Program-made: the position numbers and the translations under genes
The notes under the pieces: model-generated
What the model was told of the DNA's origin: nothing
Databases searched by the model: none
Seen by the model: the letters and a program-made list of their open reading frames with translations, nothing else
Origin: Bacillus zhangzhouensis
Lineage (GTDB): Bacteria; Bacillota; Bacilli; Bacillales; Bacillaceae
Assembly: GCF_000715205.1 (NCBI RefSeq)
Contig: NZ_JOTP01000007.1
Coordinates: 83,143-147,142 of the forward strand
Length of the DNA stretch: 64,000 bases
Direction of reading: 5' to 3'
Shown: one piece after another, positions 36,065 through 45,220 of the stretch
Position numbering within the stretch: the stretch's first letter is position 1
How the letters are laid out: each line of letters opens with the position of its first letter

Positions 36065-36087
36065 TTTGAAACGGGAGCGTGACAAAG

Positions 36088-37635
36088 ATGACAACACCTT
36101 ATAAACATGAACCATTCACGGATTTTAGCCAGGAAGAAAACCGTCAAGCGTTTGAACAAGCGTTAGCAAAAGTAACTGAATCTCTGGGTCAAACCTATCC
36201 GCTAGTGATTAACGGAGAAAGAATCGAAACAAAAGACCAGATTGTCTCGATCAATCCAGCGAAAAAGGATGAAGTCGTTGGAACTGTGTCAAAAGCGGGG
36301 AAGGAAGAGGCGGAACAAGCGGTTCAAGCTGCGGCAAAAGCATTTGAAACATGGCGCTATACCTCTCCAGAAGAAAGAGCAGGCGTCATATTCCGTGCTG
36401 CGGCAAGTATTCGCCGTAAAAAGCATGAGTATTCAGCACTTCTTGTAAAAGAAGCAGGAAAGCCTTGGAATGAAGCAGATGCAGATACAGCAGAAGCGAT
36501 CGACTTCCTAGAGTATTATGCCCGCCAAATGCTGGAGCTGGCGAAAGGCAAACCAGTGAACAGCCGCGAGGGCGAAAGAAATCAATACGTGTACACACCA
36601 ACTGGCGTGACGCTCGTCATTCCGCCGTGGAACTTCTTGTTTGCGATCATGGCAGGAACAACAGTAGCTCCAATCGTAACGGGGAATACAGTCGTCTTAA
36701 AACCTGCAAGTGCTACTCCTGTCATCGCTGCACGCTTTGTGGAAGAGCTTGAACAAGCAGGTCTTCCGAAGGGTGTTGTCAACTTTGTACCAGGCAGCGG
36801 TGCAGAGGTGGGAGATTACTTAGTGGATCATCCGAAAACAAGCCTCATTACATTCACTGGTTCAAGAGAGGTAGGGACACGTATCTTTGAACGTGCGGCA
36901 AAAGTACAGCCAGGACAGCAGCATTTAAAACGTGTCATTGCTGAAATGGGCGGTAAGGATACAGTTGTTGTAGATGAGGATGCAGATGTTGAACTAGCAG
37001 CTAACGCCATTTTTACATCAGCCTTCGGTTTTTCAGGACAGAAATGTTCGGCTGGATCTCGCGCTGTCGTCCACGAGAAGCTGTATGATCAAGTGATCGA
37101 GCGAGTGAAGGAAATCACAGAAACGAAAACAACAGCCAATCCTCTATCTGCTGATGTCTACATGGGACCTGTCATTGATCAGGCTTCCTTTGACAAGATT
37201 ACGGACTATATCGAGGTTGGCAAGCAGGAAGGACGCCTAGTTACTGGCGGAACGAGCGATGATTCGGAAGGATACTTCATCCACCCAACCATTTTTGCAG
37301 ATCTTGAGCCAACGTCCCGCTTGATGCAAGAAGAAATCTTTGGACCAGTCTTGGCCTTCTCGAAAGTCTCTAGCTTTGATGAGGCACTTGAAGTAGCCAA
37401 TAACACAGAATACGGATTAACAGGTGCGGTTATTACCAATAATCGTGATCACATCAACCGTGCGAAGCAGGAGTTCCATGTGGGGAACCTTTACTTTAAC
37501 CGTAACTGCACAGGAGCCATCGTTGGATACCATCCATTCGGCGGATTCAAAATGTCAGGAACGGATTCAAAAGCAGGCGGTCCAGATTACCTAGCACTGC
37601 ATATGCAGGCAAAAACGATTAGTGAAATGTTTTAA
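36088..37635 (+). CDS. putC: 1-pyrroline-5-carboxylate dehydrogenase PutC
   Basis: 515-residue aldehyde dehydrogenase that oxidises glutamate semialdehyde to glutamate, the second step of proline catabolism. The nucleophile is in [11 protein letters not shown] (Cys about 320), the general base in IAEMGGKD (Glu about 286), and [10 protein letters not shown] near 414 is canonical. Length and N-terminus ([13 protein letters not shown]) match B. subtilis PutC. Start at the ATG at 36088 because GGGAG is 10 nt upstream; the GTG at 36079 abuts it. A strong terminator follows. Confidence 0.95.
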   Translation: MTTPYKHEPFTDFSQEENRQAFEQALAKVTESLGQTYPLVINGERIETKDQIVSINPAKKDEVVGTVSKAGKEEAEQAVQAAAKAFETWRYTSPEERAGVIFRAAASIRRKKHEYSALLVKEAGKPWNEADADTAEAIDFLEYYARQMLELAKGKPVNSREGERNQYVYTPTGVTLVIPPWNFLFAIMAGTTVAPIVTGNTVVLKPASATPVIAARFVEELEQAGLPKGVVNFVPGSGAEVGDYLVDHPKTSLITFTGSREVGTRIFERAAKVQPGQQHLKRVIAEMGGKDTVVVDEDADVELAANAIFTSAFGFSGQKCSAGSRAVVHEKLYDQVIERVKEITETKTTANPLSADVYMGPVIDQASFDKITDYIEVGKQEGRLVTGGTSDDSEGYFIHPTIFADLEPTSRLMQEEIFGPVLAFSKVSSFDEALEVANNTEYGLTGAVITNNRDHINRAKQEFHVGNLYFNRNCTGAIVGYHPFGGFKMSGTDSKAGGPDYLALHMQAKTISEMF

Positions 37636-37640
37636 TATGG

Positions 37641-37677
37641 AAAAGCATGGACCTGTGCAGGCAGGTTCATGCTTTTT
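37641..37677 (+). terminator. Terminator after putC
   Basis: AAAAGCATG/CATGCTTT outer stem with ACCTG/CAGGT inner stem, then T7. Confidence 0.85.
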
Positions 37678-37760
37678 TTGCTTGTCTGCGACTTGTTTCT
37701 ATACAAATCTGACTGGAAAGCAGTATGATAAATGTATCACTTATTCAGGGAGCAATCGGG

Positions 37761-38993
37761 ATGGAAGAGATATTAGAAAAGCTTCATACATTTTTTGATG
37801 TCGATAAATTAATAGCATTTATTAGCGGTTATTTAAAAAAACCAGTCATTTTAGAAAGCACAGAATGTCAGCTGATTGCTTATAATTCTTACAGCATTCA
37901 GCAGTTTGACCCAGTCAATCAGCAAACGATTTTCTCAAAGGAATGCCCAGGGTCTGTGGTCGATTGGTTAAAAAAAACAGGGGTGATCGAGCGGCTTCTC
38001 GCAGATTCTAACCCTTTTTATGTGAGTGGTCATGAGGAGCTTGGGTTTAATCGCCGGGTGGCTGTGAGCGCAAAGCATAAACAAGAGGTTGTGGGCTTTA
38101 TTTGGGTGCAGGACATTGAGGATTCCCTCTCCCAGGAGGAGCTGCAATTTTTGCACGAAGCTTCCTTTCAGGTTGGAAAAGTTATTTATAAAAATAAAAA
38201 ACAGCTGGAGAAAAAGGAAGGCAAAATTGAGGAATTTTTCAAAAAGGTCATGGATGATCATTTTTATACAGAAGAAGAGCTGAAATGGGAGGCTGAGAAC
38301 TTAAGCATTCCCCTCCCGGCTGTCTTTACCGTCATGGTTGTTCACGCTGCCGATAACAAAAGTGAAACGGCGGAAGATGTAAAGGATGTCATTAGAACAT
38401 ATTTGCAGCTAGAGGATAAGGTGAACCATGTCTATTCTGTTCAAGCAGACATCGTCGTCATATTAGGCAGTCTATCAGACCGGCACTCACCGAAAGCGAC
38501 CGCCGCGGATGTTATCGCTCATCTGCAATCGAAAACGCATTCACATCCATCCCCTTTGTATATTGGGATGGGAAGAGAGTATCGCGATGTCATGAAAATG
38601 AGCACAAGTCGATTTGAAGCGATAGAGGTCGTGAAGGCTGTGAAAATTGTGGGGGGACAGGAACTGATTCCCTATGATTACGAGAATCTGGGGGTCTTCC
38701 GTTTCTTAGACTCGATTTACAGTCATCAAAAAAAGAAAAATGACTTCAATCCAGATTTGTTACGTTTGAAGGAAAAAGACCGCGATAGCCAAACCTCTTT
38801 TTTAAAAACCCTTGAGGTCTACTTATTGAATAATTGCAAGCTAAAGCCAGCTGCGGAGCAGTTGTTTATTCATCAAAATACATTAAACTATCGAATGAAA
38901 CAAATCTTTGATATGACCTCGATTGATTTGAGTCATTTTAGTCAGCGATGTGAGTTATTTATTGAATTGATGCTGATGAAAAAAGATCAATAA
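37761..38993 (+). CDS. putR: PucR-family regulator PutR
   Basis: 410-residue regulator with the PucR architecture: an N-terminal sensory part, a central GGDEF-like degenerate region, and a C-terminal helix-turn-helix (EVYLLNNCKLKPAAEQLFIH, then LNYRMKQI). In B. subtilis PutR activates the put operon with proline. Start at the ATG at 37761, 7 nt after GGGAG; an earlier ATG at 37725 has a weaker site. In B. subtilis putP lies between putC and putR; it is absent here, and putR follows putC after a terminator and 84 bp. Confidence 0.86.
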   Translation: MEEILEKLHTFFDVDKLIAFISGYLKKPVILESTECQLIAYNSYSIQQFDPVNQQTIFSKECPGSVVDWLKKTGVIERLLADSNPFYVSGHEELGFNRRVAVSAKHKQEVVGFIWVQDIEDSLSQEELQFLHEASFQVGKVIYKNKKQLEKKEGKIEEFFKKVMDDHFYTEEELKWEAENLSIPLPAVFTVMVVHAADNKSETAEDVKDVIRTYLQLEDKVNHVYSVQADIVVILGSLSDRHSPKATAADVIAHLQSKTHSHPSPLYIGMGREYRDVMKMSTSRFEAIEVVKAVKIVGGQELIPYDYENLGVFRFLDSIYSHQKKKNDFNPDLLRLKEKDRDSQTSFLKTLEVYLLNNCKLKPAAEQLFIHQNTLNYRMKQIFDMTSIDLSHFSQRCELFIELMLMKKDQ

Positions 38994-39001
38994 TCATGGA
39001 A

Positions 39002-39034
39002 GCCGCAGGTGCACAGGGAGACCTGCGGATTTTT
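39002..39034 (+). terminator. Terminator after putR
   Basis: CCGCAGGT (39003-39010) pairs with ACCTGCGG (39021-39028), followed by ATTTTT. Confidence 0.8.
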
Positions 39035-39116
39035 ATGCGAAAATGGCATACAACTGCTGCGTTTCGTTGTATGATAGATAAAGATTTTATGAGAAAAGCG
39101 AAAGGGGGGCCACCCT

Positions 39117-40415
39117 TTGGGATCAATCACCTTGGCCATTTTGATTTTCATCATGACCCTCGTCCTTGTCATTTGGCAGCCAGGACGTTTAACCATTGGA
39201 TGGTCAGCATGTGGTGGAGCCATTCTGGCTCTTGCCTTTGGTGTCGTTCATCTGAGCGACGTGTGGGAAGTCACGCAAATTGTATGGAACGCCACCTTTG
39301 CATTTATTGGCATTATTATCATTTCGTTAATTTTAGATGAGATCGGGTTTTTTGAATGGGCTGCACTGCATATGGCAAAAGCCGCAAGAGGGAACGGTGT
39401 CCGCATGTTTATTTATTTAACATTGCTTGGCGCTGTGGTGGCAGCTTTTTTTGCCAACGATGGAGCGGCACTTATTTTAACCCCTATTGTCTTATCTGTG
39501 GTGAGAGCGTTGAAACTGGATGAGCGTATGGTACTGCCATTTGTGATGGCAAGCGGCTTTATTGCAGATACCACCTCCTTGCCATTTGTCATTAGCAACC
39601 TCGTCAATATTGTATCAGCCGACTATTTTCATATTGGCTTTCTCGAATATACAGCGAACATGTTTGTGCCAAACCTTGTGTCGCTTGGAGCGAGCATGCT
39701 TGTTCTTTATGTGTTTTATAGAAAGCTTATCCCAAAAACATACGATCTGTCACAGGCGAAGGAACCAGCATCTGCGATTCGAGATGTTCGCATGTTCCGC
39801 TTGTCTTGGTATGTGCTCGGCTGTCTGCTTGTTGGTTATTTTGCCGGGGAACTGATTGGGATTCCCGTGTCAATCATTGTAGGAGGCATTGCCCTTGCTT
39901 TCTTGTGGCTGGCGAAAAGAAGTCCGCAAGTGGCGACAAAACGAGTGATCAAAGAAGCACCGTGGTCCATTGTATTTTTCTCTATCGGCATGTATGTCGT
40001 CGTATATGGACTGAAGAATGTCGGTCTTACAGAGATATTGGCCGCTTGGATTGAACAAGGGGCATCGCATGGTTTGCTTGCAGGAACGATGTTTATGGGA
40101 GTGCTTGCCGCAGTGCTATCTTCTGTGATGAACAACCTTCCAACCGTTTTAATTGATGCAATTGCCATTGGTCACACAGATACAGCAGGCGTCATGAGAG
40201 ACGGACTGATTTATGCCAATGTCATCGGCTCAAACCTTGGTCCAAAAATGACCCCAATCGGCTCATTGGCGACATTGCTGTGGCTTCATGTCTTGAAGAA
40301 AAAAGGCGTCCATATCTCTTGGGGCGCATATATGAAAGCTGGAATCATTCTGACCATCCCAACATTGATCCTTACTTTATTGGGGCTATATGTGTGGTTA
40401 TGGCTGATCCATTAA
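39117..40415 (+). CDS. ArsB-type arsenite/anion efflux membrane protein
   Basis: 432-residue integral membrane protein of the ArsB family within the ion transporter superfamily, with about eleven helices. Family-type features are [17 protein letters not shown] near 108, [18 protein letters not shown] near 145 and [13 protein letters not shown] near 340; the two paired Asn/Asp-rich loops form the ion path. Start is TTG at 39117, 8 nt after AAGGGGGG; no ATG is in a better place. No arsR or arsC is adjacent, so an arsenite role is only inferred from family. YdfA-like anion exporters are alternatives. Confidence 0.8.
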   Translation: MGSITLAILIFIMTLVLVIWQPGRLTIGWSACGGAILALAFGVVHLSDVWEVTQIVWNATFAFIGIIIISLILDEIGFFEWAALHMAKAARGNGVRMFIYLTLLGAVVAAFFANDGAALILTPIVLSVVRALKLDERMVLPFVMASGFIADTTSLPFVISNLVNIVSADYFHIGFLEYTANMFVPNLVSLGASMLVLYVFYRKLIPKTYDLSQAKEPASAIRDVRMFRLSWYVLGCLLVGYFAGELIGIPVSIIVGGIALAFLWLAKRSPQVATKRVIKEAPWSIVFFSIGMYVVVYGLKNVGLTEILAAWIEQGASHGLLAGTMFMGVLAAVLSSVMNNLPTVLIDAIAIGHTDTAGVMRDGLIYANVIGSNLGPKMTPIGSLATLLWLHVLKKKGVHISWGAYMKAGIILTIPTLILTLLGLYVWLWLIH

Positions 40416-40450
40416 AGAGAAGGTGCAGATCTTATCTACGCTGAATATAA

Positions 40451-40484
40451 AAAAAGAGCAGATCGATTGGATCTGCTCTTTTTT
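40451..40484. terminator. Bidirectional terminator between arsB-like and yckA
   Basis: AAGAGCAGATC and GATCTGCTCTT form a perfect stem around GATTG; A5 precedes and T6 follows. Confidence 0.9.
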
Positions 40485-40485
40485 G

Positions 40486-41163
40486 TTACAGATATTTCGC
40501 ATAGCGTTTTTCCAGATGGTCTTGCAGCAATGAGACCACACTGCAAATACCCCAGTAAATCAATGCGACCAAAATATACATGGTCATATAATCGAATTCT
40601 CGTCCGCCAACAATTTTTGCTTGCTGGAAAAGCTCTGGCACAGTAATCATTGCTGCCAGTGAGGAGGCTTTGATCAAATCGAGCATGACATTGGTCAATG
40701 GTGGCAGTGCAATGCGAACGGATTGAGGCAAAATGACCCCACGCATGGTTTGCCAATAGCTGAGACCTAGTGATTTAGCAGCTTCCACCTGACCACTAGG
40801 AACAGAGGAGAGGGCCGCTCGGTTGATTTCTGCAATATAAGCAGCACTATTGAAGGTGAACCCAATAATGGCAGCAGTGACAGCTGTAAACTCAATGCCG
40901 ATATAAGGGAATCCGAAATAAAGAATAAACAAAATCACCAGAATGGGAACGCCTCGCATGAATGAGATATACAGCCGTGCAGGTAGCTGAAGAACCCATG
41001 TATTCGCCATTCTGGCAAGGGCAATAAAAAAGCCAAGAATCGTGCCAAAAAACATGCTCACAAAGGATATGAGCAGCGTCAGCCAGATGCCTTTCATGAC
41101 AAACGGAAACGACGCCTTTGCCAGTGCAGGATTAAATATATATTCTAAATGAATATCTCCCAC
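40486..41163 (-). CDS. yckA: Amino-acid ABC transporter permease YckA
   Basis: 225-residue HisM/GlnP-type permease with five or six helices. The ABC docking motif EAAKSLGLSYWQTMRGVILPQ is near 127-147 (EAA loop), indicating polar amino-acid uptake, perhaps cystine. Start is GTG at 41163, with AAGGAG upstream overlapping the yckB end. B. subtilis yckA-yckB is the equivalent pair. No ATP-binding subunit is encoded next to them, so a shared ATPase from another locus is needed. Confidence 0.86.
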   Translation of the reverse strand: MGDIHLEYIFNPALAKASFPFVMKGIWLTLLISFVSMFFGTILGFFIALARMANTWVLQLPARLYISFMRGVPILVILFILYFGFPYIGIEFTAVTAAIIGFTFNSAAYIAEINRAALSSVPSGQVEAAKSLGLSYWQTMRGVILPQSVRIALPPLTNVMLDLIKASSLAAMITVPELFQQAKIVGGREFDYMTMYILVALIYWGICSVVSLLQDHLEKRYAKYL

Positions 41164-41175
41164 GATTGCGGCTCC

Positions 41176-42048
41176 TTATTTGGAAATGTCGACATCTTCG
41201 ACATCAGCATCAATTTTCTTTGAGACGTCTGCATGATTAAAGAATTTCTCAGAAATCTTTTTCATGGTTCCGTCTTTTTTCATGTCGTTTATGACACGAT
41301 TCAATTCTTTTTGAAGCTCTGTGTTGTCTTTCTTCATCACAAAACCTTGTTCATTCGGCATGTATTTCAAGTCAGGGTGTATCGTAATATTTAATTTAGG
41401 AAATGCAGCAAGAGCCAGTGTTTGCAAGTAATAATCATTTAAAATGACATCTGTTCGGCCGTTTGCGACATCCTTTAAGTATTGCTCGTTTGTGGCATTA
41501 TCATAAATGACTTCCTTTGCACCGTACTTACGGGCGACATCCATGTAAATGGTCGTTGCAGCACCTGCTGCTTTCTTGCCTTTTAAATCTTTTAAAGTTT
41601 TAATGCCAGACAAATCATCTTTCCGTACGATAGCCGTTCCGTAGGAATATTTATAAGGAGTTGAAAATGCAAACTTATCCTTCCGGTCATCTGTGATGTC
41701 GATATCGTTTGCAGCGGCATCCACTTGACCAGAATTAATGGCGCTCAGCATCCCATCATAGCCCATTTCTTTAAATTCCACTTTCACGTCAAGGCGTTTA
41801 AAAGCTTCTTTGACGACTTCAACTTCATAGCCAGTCAACTGATCCTTGCCGTTAGATGTATCATGGTAAGACGTAGGATAAAGGGTGCCTGAAGTAGCAA
41901 CCACGATTTTCCCTTTCTTTTGAATCTGATCCCACTTTGATTCTCCAGACTGAGATGAGCCTGATTGACTGCAAGCAGACATGACAAGCATGAAAGCAGA
42001 CACAACAAGCATCGCCCATATAGATTTTCTATGATAAAAACGACTCAT
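41176..42048 (-). CDS. yckB: Amino-acid ABC transporter substrate-binding lipoprotein YckB
   Basis: 290-residue family 3 solute-binding protein anchored by a lipid. The signal peptide ends in the lipobox VMSAC (Cys26). Family blocks are LTGYEVEVVKEAFKRL near 73, GQVDAAANDI near 108 and DVILNDYYLQTLA near 200. AGAGGAGG precedes the ATG. A minus-strand promoter lies at 42083-42111. It captures an amino acid for YckA; ligand not readable. Confidence 0.87.
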   Translation of the reverse strand: MSRFYHRKSIWAMLVVSAFMLVMSACSQSGSSQSGESKWDQIQKKGKIVVATSGTLYPTSYHDTSNGKDQLTGYEVEVVKEAFKRLDVKVEFKEMGYDGMLSAINSGQVDAAANDIDITDDRKDKFAFSTPYKYSYGTAIVRKDDLSGIKTLKDLKGKKAAGAATTIYMDVARKYGAKEVIYDNATNEQYLKDVANGRTDVILNDYYLQTLALAAFPKLNITIHPDLKYMPNEQGFVMKKDNTELQKELNRVINDMKKDGTMKKISEKFFNHADVSKKIDADVEDVDISK

Positions 42049-42082
42049 TTAAGAATCCTCCTCTATTTTTTATACAAAACAA

Positions 42083-42111
42083 AACATAGCACGCTTTTTC
42101 TGTTAGGACAA
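42083..42111 (-). promoter_or_regulatory. yckBA promoter
   Basis: On the minus strand TTGTCC (42111-42106), 17-bp spacer, TATGTT (42088-42083). Confidence 0.55.
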
Positions 42112-42229
42112 CGTTTTCAGACGAAAAGCGAAAAAGTAAGAATATTATGTGCAATTTGACGTGTGAAAGAATGTATAAAAAAGGAAAGGGCGTACAAAAT
42201 AAATTCGAATAAAGGAGGGAACAAAAGAG

Positions 42230-42559
42230 ATGAAAAAAATAAGTGGCTTGATCTTATTAACAATGATGCTGTTATTTGGTTTTCATATGGAAACGGCCCA
42301 TGGAGAAACACCACAAATGGAAAAGCGTCCAGTGACGCATCAAGTAAAATTAACGACAGAACAACAAAAACAAATCGAATTGCTGGAGCAGCAAATTCTT
42401 TCTAAACGAAAAGAAGTCATTGAGAAATACGTTCAGTATGGTGTGTTAACAAAGGAACAAGGCGCACACATCACGAAACGAATGGATGAACATTACAATC
42501 ACTTAAAAAATAACGGATTTGTTCCACTACTGAAAAAACCACAGCACCATCGACCATAA
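42230..42559 (+). CDS. yckD: Secreted DUF2680 protein YckD
   Basis: 109-residue protein with a signal peptide (cleavage likely after THAHG near residue 25) and a small helical domain: LTTEQQKQIELLEQQILSKR followed by YGVLTKEQGAHIT, the DUF2680 pattern. Exported, function unknown. GGAGGG lies before the ATG. B. subtilis yckD lies close to yckAB, as here, but yckC is missing. A terminator follows. Confidence 0.85.
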   Translation: MKKISGLILLTMMLLFGFHMETAHGETPQMEKRPVTHQVKLTTEQQKQIELLEQQILSKRKEVIEKYVQYGVLTKEQGAHITKRMDEHYNHLKNNGFVPLLKKPQHHRP

Positions 42560-42564
42560 TGATG

Positions 42565-42592
42565 AAACCGGCAAAGAGGTGCCGGTTTTATC
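42565..42592. terminator. Terminator after yckD
   Basis: AAACCGGCA (42565-42573) pairs with TGCCGGTTT (42580-42588). Confidence 0.75.
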
Positions 42593-42605
42593 TTGTTTAT
42601 CGATC

Positions 42606-43373
42606 CTATCTGAAGGTGAGAGTCTCACCGTCTTTAGGGACAAAAATAGCTTGATCTGCATGATGCTCTTGAATGTAAGCTTCCAATGTAGCTCTTGTTA
42701 ACAAGCAATGATTCACAGCTTCAAGATGACAAGCGATTATTTGAGCATTTGGTTGAGAGCGGTGAATGTCTAAAATCTCTTCCTTGGTCATTGTAATCGG
42801 ATCGCCTTCTAAAAATTGAGCAGCCCCACTATTGACCACAATGACATCTGGCTTGCATGTAGCCACAACCTCCTTCGGCTCATCACACCAAATGGTATCA
42901 CCCGCAATATAAAGGGTAGGTTCATCAGGATGAGAGAAAACAAAACCGCTGACCTGTCCCATCCGTTTTGCGGTTTCTCCTGTTCCATGCTGCCCGCCTG
43001 TACGTCTAATATGAACACCGCAAATATCCATTTCATCTTCAATGCATGTGACATGCTGGAAGCCAGCTTCTTTGACTTCTTTACGATCCTTTTCCGATTG
43101 AGTATATATTGGTTGATCTTGAGCTAATGCCCTTTTCGCCTCATCGTCAAAGTGATCCACGTGTAAATGAGTGAGCAGGACAGCATCCGGCTGTAACATC
43201 TTGTCTAAATCAATGTTTACAGGCAGATCGACAATGGGGTTATTCAAATGTTGATTCGCTGTATGAGGGAACGGTGGATATGTTCCTTTTGCTCCTAAAA
43301 AGGGATCAATTAAGAAAGTTGACTGACCATAGTGAAGGTATAAAGTAGCATTGCGAATGAGTGTTATTTTCAT
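42606..43373 (-). CDS. Metallo-beta-lactamase-fold hydrolase (UlaG-like)
   Basis: 255-residue metal-dependent hydrolase. The metal motif LTHLHVDHFD (HxHxDH) is near residue 69, YIAGDTIW near 157 supplies the bridging Asp, and a late His is in IACHLEAVNH near 214. This is the UlaG/YtkL-type small-lactonase or phosphodiesterase branch; substrate unknown. Start at the ATG at 43373 with AAAGGAGG upstream; a TTG one codon before is less likely. Divergent from the Lrp-type gene. Confidence 0.82.
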   Translation of the reverse strand: MKITLIRNATLYLHYGQSTFLIDPFLGAKGTYPPFPHTANQHLNNPIVDLPVNIDLDKMLQPDAVLLTHLHVDHFDDEAKRALAQDQPIYTQSEKDRKEVKEAGFQHVTCIEDEMDICGVHIRRTGGQHGTGETAKRMGQVSGFVFSHPDEPTLYIAGDTIWCDEPKEVVATCKPDVIVVNSGAAQFLEGDPITMTKEEILDIHRSQPNAQIIACHLEAVNHCLLTRATLEAYIQEHHADQAIFVPKDGETLTFR

Positions 43374-43489
43374 CAAAAAGGCCTCCTTTTTTTCTGATTA
43401 AGTTTACAGTATATTAAAAGAGCTTCATGTGACAGAGGAACATGAAAGTCTTTCAGCGGAAGGACTTGATTTTTGAAAGAGGTGAGCCA

Positions 43490-43906
43490 ATGCTAGATCA
43501 AACAGATATGGACATTTTAAAAGAACTCTCAAAGAACAGTCGATTAACCATGAAAGCACTAGGTGAAAAAGTTCATTTAACCGGTCAAGCGGTTGCAAAT
43601 CGTGTGTTAAAGCTAGAAGAAGATGGTGTGATTGAAGCATATACCATTTCGATAGATTGGCGGACTCAGAAGACCATCCAAACATTTATGCAGCTCTATA
43701 CCCGAAGCCTTCATCATGAACCACTGCTGTCGTTTCTTCATCAAAAGGAAGAAATCAAGAATCTATTTAAAATAAGTGGAGAGGGCTGTTATATGGCCGA
43801 AGGACATTTCTCCAGTCATGATGAGCTTGATCAGTTTTTAACGGAGCTGACAAATTACGCAAATTATAAATTGTCTATTGCGGTTAAACGTCTCATCCAT
43901 CAGTAA
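43490..43906 (+). CDS. Lrp/AsnC-family regulator
   Basis: 138-residue Lrp/AsnC regulator. N-terminal HTH (LDQTDMDILKELSKNSRL, then LTGQAVANRVLKLEEDGVIE) and a C-terminal RAM-type alpha/beta domain with KISGEGCYMAEGHF. Start at the ATG at 43490 after AAAGAGGTG; an earlier ATG at 43442 lies upstream of that site. The next gene, an acetyltransferase, starts 27 nt later and is probably co-transcribed. Confidence 0.86.
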   Translation: MLDQTDMDILKELSKNSRLTMKALGEKVHLTGQAVANRVLKLEEDGVIEAYTISIDWRTQKTIQTFMQLYTRSLHHEPLLSFLHQKEEIKNLFKISGEGCYMAEGHFSSHDELDQFLTELTNYANYKLSIAVKRLIHQ

Positions 43907-43933
43907 TAGAAGAGCCGCAGGAGGAAATCAATA

Positions 43934-44740
43934 ATGCAAAAATTAATCGAAAATCAAGCTGAACCGATGACAAAGGAAAGAATCAAAGCAGACTTGGTTC
44001 AACTTGGTGTGAAAAAAGGCATGATTTTATGTGTTCACTCATCTTTATCATCTATCGGCTGGGTGAATGGAGGCGCTGTAGCCGTCATACAAGCATTAAT
44101 GGAAACCCTAACAGAAGAGGGAACACTGGTTATGCCGGCACAAACGCTAGAACTTTCTGACCCCGCCGATTGGATTGATCCGCCCGTTCCCTATTCATGG
44201 TGGAAATCGATCAAAGAGACGATGCCTGCATTTGATCCGGTTTACACGACGCCAACAGCAATGGGAAAGGTAGCGGAAACGTTTTGGAAGTACCCAGGCG
44301 TGTCGAGAAGCAATCATCCTAATTTTTCATTCACAGCTTGGGGGAAAAGGAAACATGAAATTCTGAAACACCATGCGCTTTCTTATGGTTTAGGAGAAAA
44401 TTCGCCTCTTGGGCGCATGTACGATCTTGATGCTCAAGTGCTGCTGATTGGTACGTCATTTGAGAGTCATACAGCTTTCCACTTAGCTGAATATAGAATC
44501 TCTCAGCAAGACCTCATGACGCGAGGTGCCCCTATTTTAGAAAATGGATGGCGGGTATGGAAAGAGTATCAGGATATCATTACTAGAGAAGAACTATTTG
44601 AACAGATTGGTCGTGATTTTTTACATTCAGGATATACCCATTATCGCGGTCAAATCGGGCTTGCCAATTCGTATTTATTACCGGTGAGAGAATCGGTAGA
44701 CTTTGCGGAAAAGTGGCTTGAACAGTACGACCAGTCGTGA
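43934..44740 (+). CDS. AAC(3)-family aminoglycoside/antibiotic N-acetyltransferase
   Basis: 268-residue member of the antibiotic N-acetyltransferase family, using acetyl-CoA to acetylate the 3-amino group of aminoglycosides or related amines. Family blocks are VHSSLSSIGWVNGGA near 35, EEGTLVMPAQT near 63, RSNHPNFSFTAWGK near 119 and LLIGTSFESHTAFHLAE near 176. GCAGGAGG precedes the ATG. Chromosomal Bacillus members (YokD type) are usually intrinsic, so clinical resistance is not implied. Its partner regulator is Lrp-like. The stop is 1 nt before the convergent nin stop. Confidence 0.85.
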   Translation: MQKLIENQAEPMTKERIKADLVQLGVKKGMILCVHSSLSSIGWVNGGAVAVIQALMETLTEEGTLVMPAQTLELSDPADWIDPPVPYSWWKSIKETMPAFDPVYTTPTAMGKVAETFWKYPGVSRSNHPNFSFTAWGKRKHEILKHHALSYGLGENSPLGRMYDLDAQVLLIGTSFESHTAFHLAEYRISQQDLMTRGAPILENGWRVWKEYQDIITREELFEQIGRDFLHSGYTHYRGQIGLANSYLLPVRESVDFAEKWLEQYDQS

Positions 44741-44741
44741 T

Positions 44742-45128
44742 CTACACAGTTTGGAAATCAAAATAATAGAGATCTTGATCAGGTTGATGTGAGGTGTAGC
44801 AGGTGAGCTGATAGTCTCCTTTTGGAATGGAGAAAGACAGAACCTGTGCCATGACGCTTGTGATATGAACTTGATCGCTTGAATGTGTAAATGGCACCGT
44901 TATGACTCTATCAACGGATGCTGGCGGCTCATTTTCATTTAATGTCACGATCACAAAAGCCTGTCCATTGTTCACGCCTTCAAAAGAAACACCCTGATCT
45001 CCAGTTGCGAATCCTTGAAGAATGTCATCATCTGTCCAATCAATCACAGGGGGTGTATCGCTTCCAGCGTATACGGTGATTTGGTGATAGGAGATCGATA
45101 AGGAATGGGTTTGATTTAAGTCATTCAT
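44742..45128 (-). CDS. nin: DNA-entry nuclease inhibitor Nin (ComJ)
   Basis: 128-residue acidic cytoplasmic protein with the ComJ/Nin layout (HQITVYAG, WTDDDILQGFA, DQGVSFEG). In B. subtilis Nin inhibits the NucA nuclease. AAAGGAG precedes the ATG. There it is encoded just before nucA; here tlpC lies between nucA and nin, so inhibitor and nuclease genes are 1.9 kb apart, on the same strand. A hairpin without a T run (45180-45202) lies between tlpC and nin. Confidence 0.84.
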   Translation of the reverse strand: MNDLNQTHSLSISYHQITVYAGSDTPPVIDWTDDDILQGFATGDQGVSFEGVNNGQAFVIVTLNENEPPASVDRVITVPFTHSSDQVHITSVMAQVLSFSIPKGDYQLTCYTSHQPDQDLYYFDFQTV

Positions 45129-45220
45129 ATAAAAAACTCCTTTATTAATGGATTTACGTGAAAAAGGGAATGTTAGGCAGCAAGACGATTGTCGCCGTCT
45201 TGCGCTACTGTTTGAGGGAT

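Noticed and set aside
42049..42229. S-box or T-box leader before the yckB transporter gene
   Set aside because: Neither the S-box core nor a T-box sequence is present; only a plain promoter was found on the minus strand.
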